Origin: Edolisoma coerulescens
Taxonomy: Eukaryota > Chordata > Aves > Passeriformes > Campephagidae
Assembly: GCA_013397115.1 (NCBI GenBank)
Contig: VWZW01004026.1
Location: 1,674,652 to 1,738,651, forward strand
Reading direction: 5' to 3'
Length of the DNA: 64,000 nt
In this document: in pieces, positions 13,534 to 25,590 of the stretch
How the letters are laid out: each line of letters opens with the position of its first letter
Position numbering within the stretch: the first letter of the stretch is position 1
Notes under the pieces: generated by a model
Databases searched by the model: none
The model's input: the letters and a program-made list of their open reading frames with translations, nothing else
What the model was told of the DNA's origin: nothing
Program-made: the position numbers and the translations under genes

Positions 13534-14255
13534 CTGTAAAGAGAAGACCTGAAGAGACTCTGCCCTGAGTCTTTAGGATAAGGCTCACATTTCTGCATGT
13601 AATCACAGCATGTCTGATGCCCTCATCACATTAGCTAGGAGCACATGTGGAAATGGAAAAGACAAGAAAGACTGGGACACCTTGTCAGGCAAAGAGCACT
13701 TGATTGTTTTCTTTATGTCTGTATTCTGCTATCAGTTGTTTTTAGCTACGTACTCAAGGGCCTTTAAAAACTACACTTTTCGATAGCTGGACTTCATAAT
13801 TTTTAATTTCCTGTACCAAGTCTTATAAAGAACTATTAAATTTGGCTATTTTTATTTGAATCCAGAAGTAACCACAAAATACAAATTTTTTTATATTGAC
13901 TGGATATAGTGGGATCTAGTGTTTTGAGTTTGTGAACAAAATTTCACAGCTTTGAACGGGTCTGGAAATAAGTCCAACCCATCAAATAAATAAAACCATA
14001 ATGCTAATTGTAAAAATAATATCAAAACTCTTAGGTCAGCCAAAATTTATGCTGTAGCTTATATTTTTGCTAGAAGAAAAATGAAAGTTGAATGTAAAAT
14101 CAAACCAGTTTGACACCTCTTGTTTTTAATGGACTATAAAATTTAATAGATGTCTTTTTAAAGGCAGTCTCCAATATTATATCGACCATAACATGGACAT
14201 TGAGATGTCTATTTATCCTAGAGTTTAAAAGAAGTTCAGATTCACAATTCATTTA
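13534..14255. other. AT-rich region, nothing recognised
   Basis: No gene or repeat recognised on either strand. Confidence 0.5.
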
Positions 14256-14391
14256 GAATCACAGAATATTTTGTGTTGGAAGGGACCACCAGAGATCCTC
14301 AAGTCCAGCTCTTAAGCCAATGGCCCCTACAGGGATCACACCCACAACCTTGGTGTTATCAGCACCATGCTGCAACCAACACCTTGCTCAA
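14256..14391 (-). mobile_element. tRNA-Ile-derived SINE with CR1 tail (TguSINE1-like)
   Basis: Read on the minus strand, the head (about 14391 down to 14315) matches tRNA-Ile: gcatggtgctgataacacc for the anticodon arm, then 'caaggttgtgggtgtgatcc', a decayed B box (expected GGTTCGATCC). The tail is a CR1 3' end: 'ggtcccttccaacacaaa', then 'attctgtgattcta' at 14256-14269. A tRNA-Ile head joined to a CR1-type tail is the known structure of the passerine SINE TguSINE1, which is mobilised by CR1 machinery. The A box is poorly preserved and the anticodon loop reads GAT in place of AAT, so this is an old, inactive copy. It is not a functional tRNA gene, because the acceptor stem is not paired. Confidence 0.85.
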
Positions 14392-17300
14392 TACCATTGT
14401 TTCTTTTTTCCCAATGAATTATCATGATTTATGTGTAGTACTTTTCTTGGAAAAACTGCTGTTCACTAGAGACTTGGTTGAGCTCAAAAAAGTACATTTA
14501 ATTTATAACTGCACGTTTCACTTGAATAAGATTGATGCAGCCCAACTCCACTAAATGTGAACTGAGAGAATGAAACCTATTTTATTCACAAGTATTAGAA
14601 ACACACAGGGGAACATTAAACACAAGACTGTAAACCCTTTGCTGTTGCAACAGATAACATTCCCTACCTAAAGAAGGGAAAATACAGAAGTTGTCCTACT
14701 GTACTTACAAATGCATTCTCAAAAGCAGTATATTAACATGTCAGTTTGGATGTTCGGTTTAGTATGCTGTTTAGGCAGTAACTGCCTTCAGAAAATGTAT
14801 ATTTTTGCCTCTTGGAAAGAATTGTACTAGAGCTGAGGTAGCAATGAAAAGTTTGTCTTGAGTAACCTATTAATTTTGAGATGTCTTCTCCAAAGTTAAG
14901 GTGTGAGAAGTTCTATTTGGAAATAATTCCTCTAGCTGTGGACCCATAATTACTTTTAAAATAGGTACTGGTCCCTGGTTAACTCAGCTGACCACAGTTC
15001 ATATTGTGATTTCCATCTGAAACTGTCTGTGACAAGCACAACTCCTGTCTGTAGAAAACAGGGAAAGGAAGAAAAGAAGGAGGAACATAACCTTCTGATG
15101 CTTTGGCATGAAGAGAGTAATCCGTGGGAGAGTGTGCTATGGCATAAAAGCTAATTTTTACATTCCTGTTGATTGTGCATGTTCCTATTAATATTCCCTC
15201 ATGTGTTGGCTCAGTACTCCTCAGGAGTGTAACTGAAGGTGAAGTAAAGAAGAGAATAACTTGTGTATGTCTTACAGGGTCTTCCCATCACCAAGCCCTT
15301 ATCCAGTAACTTACCCATGCATGTGCAGTAAACTGTCTTGACAAATCTGCTGTGGCCAAAGTGTCCTCTGTTGGCTTTTGTGAGTAGGTGCATTGCAGAT
15401 AAATTCTATGTATTTTCTTAATTCCCAAAGTAAAACTATCACGGTTTTATTGGGAAAGAAACATCTTAGCCTGTGACTGCTGTGAAAATCACTAGATTTT
15501 TCTTCCTAGATGTAAATTACCTACCATTTCAAGAAGATAATTTCTCTAACTAAGTCTCTGAAAAAAACACAAGGTAATGAAATATAACATTTACATGGAA
15601 AGTCTTAAACCACACTATATTAAATGGAGGTTGCATGTATTTCGATGTATTTGGGGCGATGCTAATAAATTCCATCTCCATTTGCCACAGGACATTGATG
15701 TAAAAAAAAGCATATTGGTTTTGGTTGGAAAGAATTCTATTAAAGATAAATATAAATTTCCATTTGTTTTGGAGTTCGTGAGGCAAAAAATACAATCGAT
15801 GAGAGTCATTAACAGCCCTGTAAATACACAGTGCAGAACCGGATGGTTGAAAGTTGTGTTTAAGTAGATTCAGAAGATGAGAAATTACGGCAGTTCAATA
15901 TTTCACAGTTGAATTCAGAGAGTATATCTTGAAAGAGCCTTTGCTTTTGATAAGAAGCACAACATTAAAGAGCTGCTCCAAGCATTTTAGAAGGGATTTT
16001 TTAAATGTATGAAGTTAAAAACAGATATGCAATACTTTTTTCCTCTGCTCAGTTCTTGGATAAAAGAGTGGCATCAGTGCTGAACAGCAATCTGTATTTA
16101 AGGACTATTAAAAAAATCAGGGGGGAGGGGTGTCCTTAACAAGGCTAACCCTTCAGGTGAGTTAATATGGATCCAAATTTGAGGGAGATATTTCTCTCCA
16201 AACTAGAGTAAATAATAAAATTCTGGATTTACTTTGATTCATAGGATCTGTCTCAGGCACGTCTGCTACTAAGCTCCCTGCTTAGAGCGATACTTTCTCT
16301 TTGGAGCTGTAAACTCCTCCTATATATCACACACAATTTCAGTGCCCCTTCAGGAAGCTGTTACAGGATTGGAGACTCTGCATGCTTGGGGGCATGCTAA
16401 AGTCCCTTAAAAAGTCAGGAGCCCAGCCTTTAGGTTCAGCATGCTGTCTGTATATCCACCCTGTGTCAGAGCTGAGACCCTGTCCCCCAAAGAGAGCTGT
16501 TGCCTGCTGGGCAGGTCCGGGATCAGAGGCTGTAAGGTATTCAGCTCAAGGCAGCAGCCTGGAGCCTGGATGGAGTTCTGTGGGCCTAGCCTCTTCTAGC
16601 CATTTCAGCTCACAAATGAAAGCATTGCAGTGTCACTTCATGTCAGCAAGAAATCAGGATCTATTTGCATATCTCCCCCTTGCAATGAAACTAAGCTGTC
16701 TAAAATATNAGTGTTGAATGGCTTCCCAAGTATTTAAATTTATTCAATTAGTCAGACGGATTGTTTTGTTGGTTTGTTTTTCAGTCTCATATTGCAGCTG
16801 GATGTTTTTCTCACAACCTGGCTGCTAACATCTTTCACTCCAGACTGGTGGTGCTGCTGGTTTAGCCAGGTGCTGGCTGATCTTGCCAACTGAAGCATTT
16901 AATGGATAAAGCTATGCTTTTCAGAAGTGTGCTCTTAATTCTGACTTCTGAGAATGTTCCCTTGGAGGTTTTGGCATCGCTGATTTCTCTATGAACTAGT
17001 TGGCCTGGATACAAATTCTCCCATTCTTTCGTCAATGTGATCTGAGAAATAGCATTTTCATTATCCTCCCCTCTCTTATCTGTGTGTAATGACTTGGTTA
17101 TTGTAGTTTTCCCCAGTCAGTTTACAGAACACATGATTGTGGCATTGCTGTGGTGTGATGACTTTTATGGGTTTCCAGCTGTTAGAGTTTTTGAAGTAAA
17201 TTGTCAGTACAAATTGCTGCTTTTCTGTGTTTGTGCTTGATGCTTTTTTCTTGTGCATGCAACAGTATATTCTTACCTAAGTATTACTTTGTCAAGCTTT

Positions 17301-18224
17301 TAGCATTTCAAGTATGATATGTACGTGGACAAATATATTTTTATAACTTGGGAGATCAAAGTCTCTTTTAATGAAATAGCTTGGTCTGGGAGTTAATCTC
17401 TCCTGTAAATACTGAAACAAATTATGACCTACTTATTTAGAGTGGCTAATGAGCTTTTGGCCTTTCATATTGTATTATCTGCATATCTCTTTGTAATATG
17501 AGCTGAACTTTTCAAACACTGATTTGACTTTTTTTCTGTAAACCAGAAAGCAGTTTTGTCTATTCGACTTCTTTCAAACAAAAATAACTGAAAGGAAAAA
17601 ACCTGTGCAACCTCAAACTAATTTAATTTGTCTTCTCACGTTCTCTGAAAGCCAACATAAGCTGTTTATTGAGACACACAAGGTCTCTCCTGCTCTGTTA
17701 AAACATTTTTAAAATGATGCCTAAAGATTTTTAGCTTTTACATATTTTCATATATTTGTAGCTTTTTAGATTGCTAATACATGGTTTTAGCTTCTAGTGC
17801 TTTTCCTACCCTTTTCCCCTACATTTTAGCACATTGCAGTGCTTTGTAATTGTTCTTTTCCTATGAAATAGTTCAGATATGGAAGAGCAGCTTAAGAACA
17901 CGTTTAAATACTGATGTCACTAATCTAACATTTGATTTCAGGTGTTTTCAATCACACAAATGGAATCACATCACGACACTCAGCAAATTTATGTTTGAAT
18001 CAAGAAACCCAGCACCCGAGTCTTTCATTATTCTTCCTGTGTTTTCAAACTGCATTAGTCCCATTTATTACTTCATCCTGACTAAGCAGGTCCAACTGAA
18101 CTTCATATTCTGTAGCAGCTTGATTTCTAGGTTATACCAGCTTAGTCGACATAACATATCTAGATTTTATTTCGTCTGGCTACAAAAGATGAAGAGCAAA
18201 CAAAAATAAAAATTAATTAGACAT
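14392..18224. other. Region with no recognised gene; one ambiguous base
   Basis: No exon or repeat was recognised with confidence. A GC-richer patch lies at about 16380-16640 (open frame of about 110 codons on +, no motif). An ambiguous base n occurs at 16709. A donor-like minus-strand site near 15310 (TGG followed by GTAAGTTA) follows a short open frame, but its acceptor is poor. The 119-codon plus-strand frame at 17850-18209 has no recognisable domain and is within chance. Confidence 0.5.
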
Positions 18225-18330
18225 TGTCCTGGTTGTGGCCAGGACAGGGTTAATTTTTGCAGTAACCAGGAGAGGTCACGGCTAGGACCTCGAGGTTATT
18301 CCATACCACCTCACTGTGTTATGAGCATGA
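18225..18330 (+). mobile_element. Short LTR fragment (avian endogenous retrovirus)
   Basis: The fragment starts with tgtcctggttgtggccagg followed by acagggttaattttt, the typical 5' end of a passerine solo-LTR family that opens TGTCCTGGTT. It then passes through an internal deletion to 'ggttattccatacca', which in complete copies lies a few hundred bases on, just ahead of the TATA region. Only about 100 bases remain, and the 3' boundary is fuzzy. The related longer copy at 50063-50628 gives a comparison inside the window. Family assignment is from memory. Confidence 0.7.
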
Positions 18331-19370
18331 GAAATCTTCTTCTAGGTCATCAAATCCCATTCTTTCTGTTTGCTATATTTTCAAAACTGTTTTAACAAAG
18401 ATTAAGCAAGATTTACTATTCTTAGAGAGGCAGACTGGGCTTCTCAATCTCACAGATTTAGGCGTTTAAGCAATACTTTCTGTACAAGATGCTCTCATCA
18501 GAGACCTGAAAGGGGCTGTGCTAGATTCTAAGTGCACAACATTTAATTGTTACTCTATCATTTTTACATTTAAACTAAAACAGATCCTATGGTTCAAGAG
18601 GAAAACAGTAATGAATAGGTTTGCAATTTGTGCGTGTATGTATGGAAATAAATCATCAGTTTTCATGGAAAATTTCTGGAGTCACAAATTTTTTCTAAGA
18701 ACCAAAAGCTATTTCCCTTAAATGCAATTTCAGATACTGTTTCTTTATAGTATATCTACTAGCTTACTATTGACCAATTCACGTAACCTTTAGCAGTATC
18801 AGAATACAGTGCTTGGCCTATAAACGCCGCAAATTTGTTGACAAAACTCACGTGTTTAATTTACTTGTTGTGCAGATATTTCACGTAATTTTGCTTTGTA
18901 AGAGTTTTACAAATTACTTGATTCAGAGGGACAAACAGTCTTCTAATGAACTGTGATAATGTTGTCTTAGGTGTCCACTTGTATGGACATTTTTCCTGGC
19001 TAGGAGTGACTTGAGTGAAGCTGATTATAACATTATTCCACTTAAAAGTGATGTTCTATGAAATTTCAATTGTATAACAATCTGTCAGTCAGATGTTAAT
19101 AGATAACCATCCTGATTCTTCGCATCATGTGTGTATGTGTGTTTTAGTGTTGGAAAGCCAGCAGGCTCTGGAAGGAGTGAACCACAGCAATATCCAGCAA
19201 GCAGACTGAGGGCTTGGATTTTGGTCTTCCTTTCCTTTTTTTTCTCTCAGCTGTTCAGCTTCATATACACCAAATACAGACACTGAAAGCAGGAAATTGT
19301 CACATTACTTGTTACCCTACGAATCCACATCTCCTACTGTAGTTGAATAAGTGATTGTGAGAGATAATAA
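18331..19370. other. AT-rich region, nothing recognised
   Basis: No gene or repeat recognised. Confidence 0.5.
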
Positions 19371-19931
19371 GGTGGAGGTTGCTACAGGGATGGCTTTTGT
19401 GACAAGTTGCCAGAAGCTTCTCCCATGTCCAGCAAAAGACTGTAATTCTGGCGTTTTCTGGCTCTAAAATTTTCAGAGTTCATTAGGAATTTTAATATAG
19501 TTTTCATGTGCTTATAAAAAGGAGATGGTTATGTTCTAATTATATTCAATTACATGTTTGGGAATGGGACCAAATTGCTTGTAGTAACCAAACGTATTCC
19601 AGCAGAAGAGGGATCCATGCTGGAGCAATTTGTGAGGAACTGCAGCCTGTGGGAAGAGCTCACATTGGAGAAGTTCATGGAGGAACTACGCTCTGGAGCA
19701 GGGGAAGATTGTGAGGAGTCCTTGCCCCAAGGAAGGAGTGGCAGAGACAAATGCAATGAACTGACCGCAACCCCTTGTGCTGCTTGGTGGAAGGAGGTTG
19801 AGAAAATCAGGGGTGAGGTTGAGCCCCAGAAAAAGGGAGAGGTTGGGGGAAGGTGTTCTTTAAGATTTTGGTTTATTTCTCGTTACCCTACTCTGATTTG
19901 ATTGGCAATAAATTAAACGATTTTTCCTAAG
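19371..19931 (+). mobile_element. LTR fragment interrupted by a 165-bp foreign segment
   Basis: Two blocks belong to one avian LTR family. The first (19371-19437) contains gccagaagcttctcccatgt. It matches the reverse complement of 58555-58605 in the LTR at 58249-58632, which reads gccagaaccttcttccatgt. The second (19603-19931) carries the family's repeated 'gctggagcaatttgtgagga', 'gtgggaagagctcacattgg' and 'tctggagcaggggaag' modules. It ends with a poly(A)-signal region 'gattggcaataaattaaac'. Between them, 19438-19602 is not LTR sequence but a near-copy of 20647-20813. The 3' end of the LTR is missing. The 115-codon open frame at 19554-19901 spans the joint and is not a gene. Confidence 0.7.
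19438..19602 (+). repeat. 165-bp direct duplicate, copy 1 (inside LTR)
   Basis: This segment and 20647-20813 align end to end with about nine substitutions and one 2-bp indel (roughly 94% identity), including about 90 consecutive identical bases. Both copies begin with gactgtaattc and end with tattccag. Flanks on both sides differ. Copy 1 is embedded in the LTR fragment, which suggests it is the inserted copy. Confidence 0.93.
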
Positions 19932-20646
19932 TCATAAAACAGAGGTTGAAGTGAATTGGGGCACTGCCAGAAGAGTGTGGTTCAGTCTGTTCAGAAGTGT
20001 CACTCAGAGAATTTAAGAAATTGTTTTGGCTGTGACAGTTGAGCAGTGCCTGGGTTCTGTGGCTGTGAATTTGCTGTGTGGTGCTAGGAAAATTGCATAA
20101 ACAAAGTCCCTGCAGAAAGTCACTGGGGTCTTCCATATCTCTGTTTATGGAACTTGGGTTCTGAAAAGCATGAATAATTGAACTCTTTTAGCATTCTTTC
20201 TAGGAACATGAGAAGTCTCTTATGTTGTTGGGAACTTTTAAAAAATCAGGTGGTTCAAATGCATGGTCATGTTTAATGATTTTAACATAAATTTGTCTAT
20301 GCCCACCTCTGATATATTAAATAGCGTTAATAATGATCTCAAGTAATTTTTGTCTCAGATGGGAAGTGTAGTGATAAATGATGTGATAGGAAAACCGCAG
20401 AAAAGCCCATGAAAAAATTAATTTAATTTGGATAATGTGCAGCTAATAATGTGTTGATCCACAGAGTGAATGATAAAATAACCCCCAACACTAGCAGGAA
20501 AACCCAAAACTCCAACACTGAGTAGCTCCACAGTCAGTGAATATGATCCATCTCAGGAACTGAATTTATTGGGGGCAGTATGTTGGTGACAGTATTCAAT
20601 TCATGATGTGAAACTTACACCATAAAAGATAAAGCACTTAAAGGTA
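19932..20646. other. Spacer between duplicate copies, nothing recognised
   Basis: AT-rich sequence with no recognisable gene or repeat, lying between the LTR fragment and the second copy of the 165-bp duplicate. Confidence 0.5.
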
Positions 20647-20813
20647 GACTGTAATTCCCGCATTTTCTGGCTCTCAAATTTTCAGAGTTAAATAAGAATT
20701 TTAATATAGTTTTCATGTGCTTATAAAAAGGAGATGGTTATGTTCTAATTATATTCAATTACATGTTTGGGAATGGGACCAAATTCCTTTTAGTAACCAA
20801 ACATGTATTCCAG
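20647..20813 (+). repeat. 165-bp direct duplicate, copy 2 (probable source)
   Basis: Partner of 19438-19602, in the same orientation and about 1.2 kb away. Its flanks show no LTR similarity, so this is taken as the original locus. Confidence 0.93.
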
Positions 20814-23366
20814 TTTTCAAAAGAGATAATACAATATGTTCTTAACTCAGTGGATCACATCTAATGTTCTGGCAAGATTTTCCAAATAGATTTATAGTTA
20901 AGAAAATGAGATGAGGCATCAAGGTACTCTGAGTCATTATTAATGCTTTATGACTCAGTATTCTTTGCTTCAAAACAATGAAACATCCTTTCAAAAGATA
21001 CAACAAAGCAGCTCTTTTGGATTTTTTGTTTTAAACAATAGCTCACTTAGCAAGCACATTTTCATGTACAAGGATGTTATTAGGTAGAATTTTGTATAAC
21101 TAGATGACAAGCTCTTGTGCCTGAAAATATTTAGTTTGTGTAAAAATATATTAATACATGGAGAATACATGTGAAGAATGTAATTACATTCACTAACTGC
21201 TTGCTTTTCATTCTAAGATGTGTTTTCCAGATTTTTTTTTCTAAAGTCTTAATCAGGGAATTGAATTTCTTTAATCAGTTTGTTCTCCATATCATATTAT
21301 GTTATGTTAAGTTATGTTATGTTATGTTATGTTATATTCTATAATGTTACATTATATTTTAATTTAATATTATTTAATTAGTTGGTTTTCTACAGTGCTA
21401 TACTGGGAGGAAGAAAAAATTTAAAAAATAATCTTTGCAGAATAACATAATATTTATCCATTGTTCTGCTTCTGCGTAAAGAACAGCCTAGTCTTTAAAT
21501 TGTGATTTAAATGGAAAATCTATTGCTCTTTTATAATTTAAAGACTGATTTTATTTATGTGAAGGGGTATTCCAGAAGTATACACTTAGGGTGTCACTCT
21601 GATTCTTGAATGTGTTGCATCATCCAGGAGGGAAAAAGGGACGAAAGGGTATCCGCTAATTGAGAAGTCCCTCAAAATCCCCTGAATGAGGATGGTGAAG
21701 AGACAAAGTTTGAGAGTCACATCATGGTCTTCTGCTGGAGCTGGTGGTGCACTCGAACACAGAAAATAAATTTTAATAGATTTAACCATGTCCAAGAAAT
21801 CTTGATGCTGGCCCAAGTTTGACATACTGCCTGTCAACTCCTATCCCAGGAAACATTATCTCTGCCAGTGGATTGGCATGTAGCATGGCATGACTACTGT
21901 AACTTCTGTGATAGTGTGGGCATTTTGGTGGTGTGGTTTTTGTCTAAGCAGTTTGGAGACACAAGCATAGCCTACAGAAGTGTCTCCATTTCAGCCCTTT
22001 CAAGTGCAAGTAAAACTTCTCAAACAGTTTTCTGATATGGTTAAATGTGCTTTTTTTTCCTTGCAATAGCTAAGAATTCTTTTTACGTGGAATTATTTTA
22101 AATTTGCTACACACATTTTGGATAATATAAATGTTTTTTGTTCTGAATTTCCTATGCTACATGAGATGCTATTGGTTGTTCCCATATACTAATTAATTTA
22201 TTCTTTAGATGGCAGGGCATTTTTCAAAAATTATGAGGAATGTTGTAGATATTTTATATAGAAATTAAATATTTGTATACAGTTTTGGCCTAAAGAATTC
22301 TTATTCCTTCTCTTAGTACTTTTAAAGAAATACTGCTGTCTGTCAATGCATAAAAATTGATGAATTACATTTTTTACTTTTTTAATTTACAGCAGTTCAG
22401 ATATAAAGACAGAATTTCAATGTCTCTTTTTTGCTACTCTTGAATCTACTTGGAGATTAATCTCGTAGCTAAGTAATGCTAAGTTATCAATCAGTCATGC
22501 TGCTAAATGTCAAAGGCAAAGGAACACACTGCAGTGACTGAATTATTGTTCTGAAGAAAAAAATATTCTATTTCTATAAGAGAATGAAAAAATGTTTTAA
22601 TTTTTAATGATATTTACTTGAAAAATGGTAGACAGTTAAATTCTATGTTGTATTGTTGAAAAAGCTTATTAAAAAAAAAATTAACTGATTTCAGTTGTAC
22701 TCATAGTCTGACAAAGAGGAAAACAGTCTGCTACCTAATGAGAGAAGGGTGTTAAAATAGGAGACTACTAAGAGTGATGACTCAAAGAGGCTGTCAGTGA
22801 GATAACAGATGAAGAGGCAGAAGAGTGTAAGGCCAGAGGATAAAATATTTCAAGGTTTCTTTAGCTGTAACACAATCAAAGATGTTGGAAACTTTCATGC
22901 CTCCCTTCCACTCCCTTTCCTCATGCTGGTGTGTGCCTGATTAATGCAGCTAATACAGTGTTTAATGTTTAAAATAAACGTTCTCAGGCACTTGTACTTC
23001 CTGTTGTCCAGGAGCTAGGGGAAACATTAACTGAATTACACGTAGAACTGGGAAGGAAAACTCTGAAAAGCATAGTGCTTTCTTGGTACCAATGAGAAAA
23101 TACTGCTGCTCATATTTCTTTTTTTTCTCTCTATCTACTGTGTTTTGTTACTGCTAATACCTCTCTGCAAGAGAGCTCAAAATAACAGGAAATACTTTCA
23201 AGAGTGGAAAGCTTAGGTAATTTTATGATCCTTCTGTACCATATACTTCAGAAAGTATATCTTCACACTGATATTTGCTAATTCCAAACTTTTTGAGTGT
23301 GTTCAGGATGTTGAGAACAGTCATTATGCTGTCATTTGGAGTCATCAAATTAACTGCTCTAAGAGA
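20814..23366. other. AT-rich region, nothing recognised apart from a short pentanucleotide repeat
   Basis: No gene recognised. It holds a (TTATG)n tract (listed separately) and several homopolymer runs, such as about 11 A at 22671-22681. Confidence 0.5.
21294..21336 (+). repeat. (TTATG)n pentanucleotide microsatellite
   Basis: About eight units of TTATG with one TTAAG variant, grading into AT-rich sequence (ttatattctataatgttac). Simple repeat. Confidence 0.9.
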
Positions 23367-24668
23367 TGTTAGAAGCACAGCCCCACACTCCTCTCTACCT
23401 GTCACTCTCCCCAACACTCTCCAAGTTCACAAGCACACGCAGACACACAGATCCCTCCAGCACCACCATGGACTCTCTGTCTGCCTGGCACACCTGCCCA
23501 AATCGTGGCTCCTTACCTGCTTCACAGTCCCTGACTCATCAGCTGGTCCAGCTCGACGCTCGCTGGCATATTTATCTCTCGTGAACTCTACATGCTCAAG
23601 TCCTCTGCAGCACATGGACCTCCTGTTGACCTATTACCCTGGCCCAAAACTAAGGGTGCCTTACTTGCAGTGGAGCCCAGCTTAAAACTTGAGAGGAATT
23701 TCTCCAGACGCAAGCCCACAGAAGTGCACATTCAACTGATTTGGGTAAGAGACAAATATTTATCAGCCCCCAGCAGCTGGCAGCAGGCACACAGGCTGTG
23801 CCCCGTGGTCCTGCTCCAGCTGCCCATGCAGAAACCCTCACTCACCTCACTCACACCAGTCCTCCCTGTAGCAGGATTTGGGAACACACACCCCGTTGCA
23901 GCCCCTGCAGCTGGCAGTTAAAGACCCCAGCTCATTTCAGTAGCTGTTGCTAAGACCCCACTTGCTGCAGTAGCTGACACCACAGGCCAGGGGTACCTAT
24001 ACCCCAGTCTGGTTCCAGTACCTGACACCCAGTCCACTCAGGGTCCACCAGGTGTGCATGCAGGGCACGCATACACATGAGATAGAGACTGAGATCACGC
24101 AGTGAGTGAACTGAGAAAAGAATTAATGAGATTATAGGACAGACTGGTGATCAGGCACAGACAAGTGTACTGACTGGTCTCATCCTACGTGAAGCTGGCC
24201 CCTTTTCTACCCTTTTCTGTCTACTCCCCCTCCCAGATTCCCTTCACTTGCACATTGATTCATCAGTTGGCACAGTCCCCCTGCCTTCTCCATGTGCAGT
24301 ATCCTCTTCTTTGCCTCCTTACCAGTTGCAAAGACTCAGATTTCCCACAGTTTCTTGGTAGCCCATCAATCAGTGTGACTGAACAGGTACATTTCTGCTT
24401 ATTGTCTTCATTAACGCTAATTTTTCAGGTTTTACATCTCTGTTTGTCTCTTTCCCTTATCATCCCAATTTTGCAAGGTCATTAGTCAGACAATCATACT
24501 GAAGAAAAACAAAACCTTCTCACCTCCACACCAATTAGGGTGATTGGCTGGGTTTATTCTTATCATGACTTCCCTTATCAATTGTCACTCATGTTTGCCT
24601 CTGTAAGTTCTTGTTTATGGCTCCTTTGACCAGATATTCTTAAAAGAGCAGATATTATCCTTCCACAT
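23367..24668 (-). mobile_element. GC-richer block, probably LTR-derived, antisense
   Basis: This block is clearly GC-richer than its flanks and carries degenerate tandem modules of about 30 bp. Unit starts of the 'gacccca...cagtagctg' type are seen at 23923, 23954 and 24000, with a weaker one before 23923. On the minus strand it would open with tgtggaaggataat at about 24668, and the neighbouring text (ccagccaatcaccctaattgg) resembles LTR sequence I associate with avian retroelements. The opposite boundary is not seen. Frames of 136 and 109 codons on + (23275-23685, 23592-23921) are low-complexity S/T/P/L-rich products of GC-rich DNA, not recognisable proteins. Confidence 0.4.
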
Positions 24669-25118
24669 ACCCTTGCAGATTGGTTTTTTTTAATACGTAA
24701 AATGATTTTACATATAAATATTCATTTACTTCAAGCTTTTATAGCAATGGTTTAACAATTGCTAAACAGCTCTTCTTTTAGACCTCAAGATTTGGTTTAT
24801 TCAGTGCATCTAGTCAGAATAGACACTCACCTGAAATACTATATTATTTGCAACCATTTGGGGTATGTATATACATATAATTAATTTGAAATGTTGTCAG
24901 TGGTGTATTGATTATGGGAATACACGTTACTCTGGCCGATATTTTCCTTTCTGCCATGGGACAAGTCTAGAATGATGTTTGTAGAATTACTCCATATTTA
25001 TGAAATGTTTCTGAAATCAGGCTGTGCGTTCAGTGTTTTTGACCACAGTCACTGAAAACTGTAAACTTTACAAATTTGTACTTCATTTACAAAACAAAGA
25101 GACTTTATACTTTCTTAC

Positions 25119-25209
25119 CTAAAACAGTAGTTGCATTGTAGGCTACAAGACTCATGGATGCAAAACTTCTTTGGAAGACTATTCAGCATCTGTATTGTGG
25201 GATACAGAA
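25119..25209 (-). CDS. Candidate internal exon (91 nt), minus strand
   Basis: The boundaries are good: acceptor TGTTATCTTTCAG and donor TTTTAG followed by GTAAGAAAG. One frame is open throughout (2 + 87 + 2 nt), with a cysteine-rich end: CIHESCSLQCNYCF. Its two trailing bases (AG) make a codon with the single leading base of either 13315-13533 or 12872-12935. That compatibility is expected one time in three by chance, and a 91-nt open frame is not rare here. No family is recognised. It may be a cryptic or non-coding exon. Confidence 0.2.
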
Positions 25210-25458
25210 CTGAAAGATAACACTGAGGGAGAAGAGAAAAAGATCTCTTAGCCTAGTAATGCTAGATTTAATTCCAGCTTTTGAAGAATGTCAGAAATAC
25301 TTCCAGACTGAAAAGACTGACTATGTAATCACTGATATCTAAAGCATCTACAATAAATTTTTTGTGTGCAGTTCAAGAAAGTATTTGCAATTAGAAAAGT
25401 GTTTATCTTGCTGAGGTATCCAGAGAGACTTGGATAAGATTAGATCACAAATTTAGTT

Positions 25459-25590
25459 AAAGAAAACAAAACAAAATACACCCCCCAAGAAAGAACACCT
25501 CCAAAAAAACCCAACCAACCAATCAAAAAACCCCCAAAACCCAAAGAAACAGACACCAAGAAACAGAAAACCAGAAGTTAAAAAAAAGTT
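25459..25590 (+). repeat. A/C-rich low-complexity tract
   Basis: About 130 bases almost free of T and poor in G on the plus strand, with irregular AAAC, CCAACC and AAAACCC words. Not a clean tandem repeat. Confidence 0.85.

Noticed and set aside
14315..14391. Possible functional tRNA-Ile gene on the minus strand
   Set aside because: The acceptor stem is not paired, the B box is mutated and a CR1 tail follows, so it is a SINE.
15211..15393. Minus-strand 60-codon frame with a GTAAGTTA donor inside
   Set aside because: It lacks a pyrimidine-tract acceptor, and its phase does not fit the other candidate exons.
17850..18209. 119-codon plus-strand frame
   Set aside because: No motif or homology recognised, and its length is within chance for this base composition.
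23275..23953. 136- and 109-codon plus-strand frames
   Set aside because: They lie in a GC-rich, probably LTR-derived block, and their products are low-complexity with no domain.
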